Below, one piece after another: positions 58,981 through 64,000 of a stretch of 64,000 nt of DNA. How positions within the stretch are numbered: the first letter of the stretch is position 1; each line of letters opens with the position of its first letter. The position numbers were made by a program, and so were the translations under genes. The stretch is from Apostichopus japonicus (taxonomy: Eukaryota > Echinodermata > Holothuroidea > Aspidochirotida > Stichopodidae). The DNA lies in assembly GCF_037975245.1 (NCBI RefSeq), contig NC_092576.1, forward strand, positions 6,430,001 to 6,494,000, read 5' to 3'. The notes beneath the pieces were generated by a model. It was not told where the DNA came from, searched no databases, and saw nothing but the letters and a program-made list of their open reading frames with translations.

Positions 58981-59282
58981 ACAAACTGGTTCGCAATTTC
59001 TTCCTATCATCGGCTTTACACAGTTTCGTGGAAGATGTTATTTGACATTTCTGTGATGCAAGAAAACTGATTAATATGTCTTTATTTAAAGACGGGAGTA
59101 TGCCATTTGCAACAGTTATCTTCAGAGAGTGTATAAAGTACTAGAAGGGGGTCTTTGAATGTTGACCATAAAATGGCCAGAGACCTTTTGACATTGCATG
59201 TAGTGTCTACGTCTGTTTTTGTCTGATTCTTAGAATAAAAATGTCTGGAATTTTCCTTCTTTTATAACTCAAAATAACTTTG

Positions 59283-59354
59283 GGAGGGGGGGGGGGTTGG
59301 ATTACTCTTGTAATTCAAATAACAAAAGGGGGAGGGGTGGGGGGTGAGGGGGAG
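59283..59354 (+). repeat. G-rich tract with G-quadruplex potential
   Basis: Runs of up to 12 G and several GGGG groups separated by 1-7 bases around 59283-59297 and 59330-59354, just after the second candidate poly(A) signal. G-rich sequence downstream of poly(A) sites can pause polymerase; that role is inference. Confidence 0.6.
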
Positions 59355-62300
59355 GTCATTCTCTTTCCTCTGTTCAAATGCAAGAGCTGCATTTTATCTC
59401 ATAAGTAAAAAGAGTTGTGAGCATTTATCACTGCCTTCTGGCTCTTTTTTTTTCTTTTAAATATCAGAGGTTTTGGAAATGGACTTTTGGAAATTTGTAA
59501 AGACAATTAAATAAAACAAAATTCCAGGTCTTTTTTTGTTTGTTTTGGTCTTCTTTGTATTTTTTCATTTATATTTTGTGCACAAAATATAATTAGCACA
59601 TTGTAAATTTATGCCTCCAAGAAAATATTATTTTAATCCACAATTTTTGTTTATATATATAAATATTATATCATGTAAAGGTATGACAATTTTCACAGCG
59701 ATGAAGTTTTATTCAATTTTTGTCCGATTAGTGTTTTGAAGAAAAACAACCGGATAAATTTTTTTTTTCTGTATTTTAGTTTTATCCTCCAGAGGTGCTG
59801 CTTCTTGCATCCTGTTGGTTTGCCATTTCCTGATTTTAACAATCCCCCTTTTTTAGCCTAAAATCTGCAATAGAGAGTTGTTAAGTCATATTGGATTTGA
59901 CAAAATGCTTAAACAATATGAGGTTAGTTTTTTTTTTTTTTAAATAACAATGTAGTGAAATTTCACATTATTTTAGTAGACAAGTAGTCTATTGTTATAC
60001 CATACCTTTAGTAGGATCTTCAAAATATGATGGAATAAAATAATAACAGAAAATAAAGATAAAGAACCAATTAGCAAACTTTGAAACTATCTGTGCAAGT
60101 TTATTCTCTAACCTGTCCTTGGCATTTATCAAGTTAACCGATCTGGTGGTACCAGAATCGTACCCAACGGATTTTCCAAAATTGAAGTGCTATCTTTTTT
60201 TTCAATCTTTCTTTTCTATTCATTTCTTTCTTTCATAACTTTGTATAAAGAATGTGGGCTTTCATTATCATTATATAGACAAAATGGTTTTTTCTTCTTT
60301 TTTTTGTAATTAGCAAAAAACCTAAAGAAAAATGGTAAATTCTAGTCATATTCCATTTTTCTGTGTACATTTTTGGTTCAATTTCTTGACAGTTAATATT
60401 ACACAAGATATTGTAAAAAACATTTTGAAATTTGTGTAATCTTAAAAAAAATGAAGAAAAAAATGGCCTTGTCAATGCTTGTATATTGAAATGGTGTAGC
60501 CCTTGCTTTTAGCCGTGACTTCATGCAAAGTTCCTTGTGAGTATTATGTACTCGCATTATAAGTCGATTGTGAATGGCGCCCTCATGTTGGTAATTGTCA
60601 CAACCACTACTTTAAACCATTCATGTGAAATCACATCTTATACGTCGCTCTACAGTTAGCTAAAAAGGATTTTCTGGTGGCTCAAGTTGATTGCTGGTCA
60701 AAGTTGCTGAAAATTTTTTGAATCTGTAGGCGAAAACCACATCCTCATAGCATATTGTATCGTGAAGGTATGAGTTTTGAAAAGTTTGTGATATTTTTGC
60801 GATTATGCATCTGGCAACAGGTGAATGGATGATGTCATCAGGGCACTTGAGCTGAAAATGTCTTTGTTTTTCTTTATAATTTTGTCAATCATTTATCCAC
60901 AAACAAAAGATTATTTCTATCAAAAAGATATATTTTGATGAAATTCTTAGTACCTTGAACTTTGACAGGTATTAAAGCAGAGTTACCAAATGTATCAAGT
61001 TTGAAGGATAAATAGCCTAAAGGAAAAACATTTGCCCAGATAAAATCACAGACCCCCCTCCCCCTACTGTGATCCAACTTCAAAATTTTCAATCCACCTT
61101 ATCTGGAGTTACGGGGAAGATGGAATATATTCCTCTTCAATATTAGTTTTCAAATTGCTTGTCAGAAAGAGAAGAAAAAAAATACGCCCTTATTTATTGT
61201 GTACCCAAAACTATATCTTTCATATTCCCCAAAAAATTGGAATATTTGAAAAGCTTGAAAGCTTCCAAAATTTAGTGAGAAGAGAATGATAAGAAGCTAA
61301 GAAATTGTTAGCTAGTATAGAAATTTTTGCAGACAAAGACACAAAACGCTATCCCAACATTACAATTAAATGACTAAAAATAAGGACTAGGACTTTTTTT
61401 TTTGGATAACTTTCTGGGCAATCTTTTGTAGCAGCTATGAGTATGATTGATGAAAAATCTTGACTTTTCAATCTTGGCTATTTTTCGAAACCTCTCTAAC
61501 TATTTATTTCCAACTCAACATACGCCATCCTCTTATTTCGCATTCCTTGTTTTGTGTTCTGCTTTGCTCTCACTTTTTCATTTCATTTTTCGTCTGTTTG
61601 ATCTGGAGTTGCTGGCTCCCGTTTTCACACACCTCCATCGAACGATGACCGCTAAAGTCCCACCCTATTTGAATACTTTTTCCTTCCTATTTTAAGCTTC
61701 TTTATTTATTTCTCTTGTATATTTGCAAAAATTTGGGGGGGGGGGGGAAAGAAAGGATGCTTGAATTATTTGAAATTGGAATGTATTTATTTTTTTATTT
61801 TTAGGCAATTCCAGTACTAAATAAATACCCCTTTGAGACATTCAGAGCATCGTTATTTCCATGTGAGAACAGTTCTCCCCTTAGTTTTCATATTACCTAC
61901 GTGTTAATACTGGGTAGATAGAACCTTGTATGGGAACTTGATCTGATATGGTTATGAGAATGTGATACGGGAAACTATTGTAGGTGGATGTGACTGCCAG
62001 GAACAGTGGGGCGAGTGGAGGGGGGGTGGAGGGGACTTGACACCTGTTTATCTTGTGTTTTTTTTAATTTTACAATTAAGTTAAATATGATTGGTTATAG
62101 AAATTATGCAAATTTGAATGTTATTAGCAAATTATTTGACTCAAATTTGGTTTTGGTTTCAGATAACATTTCATTTTATTTTAATTTGTAACCAGAAACA
62201 GATCTATGTTGAATTGAATTGAGAAATATTGCACAATTAACTCTTCAATATGGGAAATAGGTGCAAATTGGGCTAGGGCAAGGGATGGGTAGGGTGGGAG

Positions 62301-62520
62301 GTCAATTAATGGGGACGGGTTTAAATACTATCTTGTTCGATTATCGTTAGCTTTTAATGTTTGGTATTGATCACCAATAACTGAGGCTGGAACTCAAGTT
62401 AAAATGTCAAAACTATGTCGCAGGGTGGGGAATTAACTCTACAGGTAAGGGGTGGTTAAGCTTGGGTTGGGGGAGGTGATGCATGGAGCAGAAATTCTTG
62501 TGCCATAAATTGGACAACTT
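59355..62520. other. Non-coding sequence downstream of ephrin
   Basis: AT-rich with T tracts and a 13-base G tract at 61735-61747. A CTCF-core-like site lies at 60575-60590 on the - strand. No exon, RNA gene or structured repeat seen. Confidence 0.6.
60575..60590 (-). promoter_or_regulatory. CTCF-core-like motif
   Basis: On the - strand CAACATGAGGGCGCCA matches 13 of 16 consensus positions, including GRKGGCRSYR. Confidence 0.35.
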
Positions 62521-62535
62521 TTCCTGTCTGTCCTG

Positions 62536-62596
62536 ACCTCCACTCCCCCTTCCCCCCACCCCCACCCCCCACCCCCATCCCTCACCCCTCACCAAT
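62536..62596 (-). repeat. C-rich tract, G-quadruplex motif on - strand
   Basis: Many CCC to CCCCCC groups separated by single A or T. The - strand satisfies the G3-N1-7 four-run pattern several times over. Confidence 0.8.
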
Positions 62597-63463
62597 TGCT
62601 TTGCATCTCTGTAAATTGAGCGAAGCATTAACAAGATAAATATCACACATAAGCAATTAGTCTATCATCGTTTTTATCACATTTCACCCTATAACCTTTT
62701 TTTTTTTTTGTGAATGTGTTAAAGCAAGAGAATGTTCAGAAATAAAAAAAAAAATAAAAAATACAAACTTATTTATTTATGTTACATTTTCCTTTAAACA
62801 TATAAAATTTAAATAATGTTTGAGAAATAATGTCAGAAATTTCAAACCACTGTTCAAGTTGTTTCCTATCTCATCCCATATCTTCTTCATCTTTTCCGAT
62901 TTTTGTTTTTTTTCTTCTATTTTTTTTAGACACACCATACATTTTGGTGGTGGGTGAGGAATTTTTTTTTTTTTTTTTGAGTATGTATAGATTCATATGC
63001 GATGGTAAAATGCAGGTAGAGTCAAATCATGGAGTATAATAAAATAGATAAAAAATATTGAATCATTTCTCATCTTGTTTTCTACTTCGTCTGTGTTGTC
63101 ATTATATAAGTTAATAAATTTAAAAAGAGCACAGAAAACTGGCTGGAATGTTGAGGTGGTTGTTGGGGGAGGGGGAAGGTTGGGGGAGGGTGGGAGGTGG
63201 TTGCCAGCCAGAAAGGCATTACAGATAAATCCCTTGATGTAACCTTGATGGCTTAAAAGTTTACAAAGCACAGGAATTGTTATTTAGAAAGATTAAAAAA
63301 TAATTTTAATTAAAGTATAAATTTTAAAATTTCTTTTAATTCTAAAACAAAGTTTCTCTGAAGGTTAACCTTGTATGTAACCAAAATTGAATCGATTAAT
63401 TTACGATTTGACCACAAAAGTCATCGAAACTACCAAGTGCATGTACAGATTTCAAACACTTGT

Positions 63464-63479
63464 ATAATAGGTGGCGCTC
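63464..63479 (+). promoter_or_regulatory. CTCF-core-like motif (weak)
   Basis: ATAATAGGTGGCGCTC matches the AGRKGGCRSY core and 12 of 16 positions overall. Confidence 0.25.
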
Positions 63480-63630
63480 TTTCAAAAAAGGGGTTCAAAG
63501 ACTCCTGATGAGAAATGCTTTGTGGAGTTCACTTGCATAGACGTTAGGAAGAATGAGAAGACTTAAAGCAACAGCAATAATTAATAAACAAGAAAGAGCA
63601 TAAAACAACGAAAAAAAAAAACACATCTGC

Positions 63631-63642
63631 CACGTGACGTCA
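63631..63642. promoter_or_regulatory. Overlapping E-box and CRE
   Basis: CACGTG (63631-63636, palindromic bHLH E-box) overlaps TGACGTCA (63635-63642, perfect palindromic CRE/ATF site). No promoter is identifiable next to it. Confidence 0.5.
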
Positions 63643-63942
63643 TATACAATTAACATAACTTCAAATCGCAAACTGTTTACAACCTTTTTAGAAGTGGCAA
63701 TTTTACTGAGAAACGCGAGCAGTATCTCGTCAAACGACCAGCTGTGAAATACATGAACAGTCGTGAGAAAGCACACTCCTTACACTTCCCTCGTTGCCTT
63801 TTACCATTAATTCTCGAAGTAATGTTGTCTATAAGTCCTTGTTGAAATTTCACTGTATAACCGCTACCCCTCTTTGGATACAGAAACGTTGTCCATTCAT
63901 GGCACTTGCAGTTATCCGTATTATATTACCACGTAGATCTTT

Positions 63943-64000
63943 AACTATAATAATAATAATTAGCAGTTATTTTTACGACGCTTTAAGCGACCACAAATGT
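63943..64000 (-). mobile_element. SINE-like 3' tail cut by the window end
   Basis: On the - strand: GCTTAAAGCGTCGTAAAAA, CTGCTA, then four ATT triplets. It is related in design to the tails at 439 and 26561. The 5' part lies outside the window. Confidence 0.45.

Larger units (their letters stand above)
54034..59240 (+). other. Efn: Partial ephrin gene, GPI-anchored (ephrin-A-like) type; exons 2-5 and 3' UTR
   Basis: Four exons join in frame into 223 residues plus stop: 54034-54320, 56355-56459, 57261-57407 and 57902-58035. Ephrins are cell-surface ligands of Eph receptor tyrosine kinases and act in contact-dependent repulsion, adhesion and boundary formation. In the visible fragment, the receptor-binding domain spans about residues 1-126, with cysteines at 20, 48, 61 and 113 matching the two family disulfides (20-61 and 48-113 by analogy). 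A Ser/Thr/Pro/Lys-rich stalk covers about 127-205 and a hydrophobic C-terminus 206-223. There is no cytoplasmic region and no PDZ-binding end as in ephrin-B. The start codon, signal peptide and the segment holding the family's Tyr-Trp-Asn motif are missing, so an upstream exon is needed. All splice sites are GT-AG with pyrimidine-rich acceptors. The number 'exon 2' assumes one upstream coding exon, as in vertebrate ephrins. Family assignment is firm; the A-like subtype is inferred from the tail. Confidence 0.93.
58036..59240 (+). other. Efn: Ephrin 3' UTR (extent estimated)
   Basis: Non-coding sequence after the ephrin stop. AATAAA hexamers lie at 58975-58980 and 59234-59239, with a further one at 59510-59515, so the 3' UTR is probably 0.9 to 1.5 kb. 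I cannot tell which site is used. The 85-codon open frame at 58182-58439 is unremarkable and is read as UTR. The segment contains a duplicated block around 58399-58560, and two ACAACCAATC decamers lie at about 58850 and 58874. Confidence 0.55.

Overview
This window is nuclear DNA from an animal. It is AT-rich and almost entirely non-coding, with many microsatellites, poly(G)/poly(C) tracts of 12 to 16 bases, short tandem duplications and worn SINE-like fragments. The only gene I can support is split by canonical GT-AG introns. The ligand family, the single GPI-type ephrin and the SINE tails (a GTAAAGCGC core ending in ATT triplets) suggest a marine invertebrate, perhaps an echinoderm or another invertebrate deuterostome. 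That placement is inference, and I cannot name the species.

The gene lies at 54034-58035 on the + strand, with a 3' UTR running to about 58980-59240. It encodes an ephrin, the membrane-tethered ligand of Eph receptor tyrosine kinases. Four exons are visible. Exon 2 and exon 3 carry the Eph-binding cupredoxin-like domain with four cysteines placed as in the family. Exon 4 is a Ser/Thr/Pro/Lys-rich stalk. Exon 5 ends in a short hydrophobic tail typical of a GPI-attachment signal, with no cytoplasmic tail, so it is an ephrin-A-like form. The introns between these exons are 2034, 801 and 494 bp and all are phase 1. The first exon (start codon, signal peptide, first strand of the domain) was not found. 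Either it lies upstream of the window, making intron 1 longer than 54 kb, or it is too short or divergent to see here.

Positions 1-54033 are therefore most simply read as intron 1 plus possible upstream sequence. I found no other convincing exon there. They hold repeats: tandem duplications at 5657, 14930, 15225, 22535, 34322, 46746 and 48295; a perfect 27-bp-arm hairpin at 36324; a tRNA-boxed fold-back at 24970; and four SINE-like tails. They also hold candidate control sites: two identical DR1 nuclear-receptor sites 200 bp apart, CTCF-core-like sites, RFX X-box-like sites, and GC-richer blocks at 40480 and 46000. Introns 2 and 4 carry G-rich minisatellites. From 59240 to 64000 I see no gene, but there are G-quadruplex-type tracts, an overlapping E-box/CRE at 63631 and a SINE tail at the end.

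I found no bacterial-type operon, CRISPR array, complete transposon, complete tRNA or rRNA gene. Nothing here amounts to an undescribed multi-gene system. The observations most worth following are the ephrin itself (divergent receptor-binding loop, skippable stalk exons, duplicated 3' UTR block), the paired DR1 sites, and the hairpin whose left arm is repeated 28 kb away.
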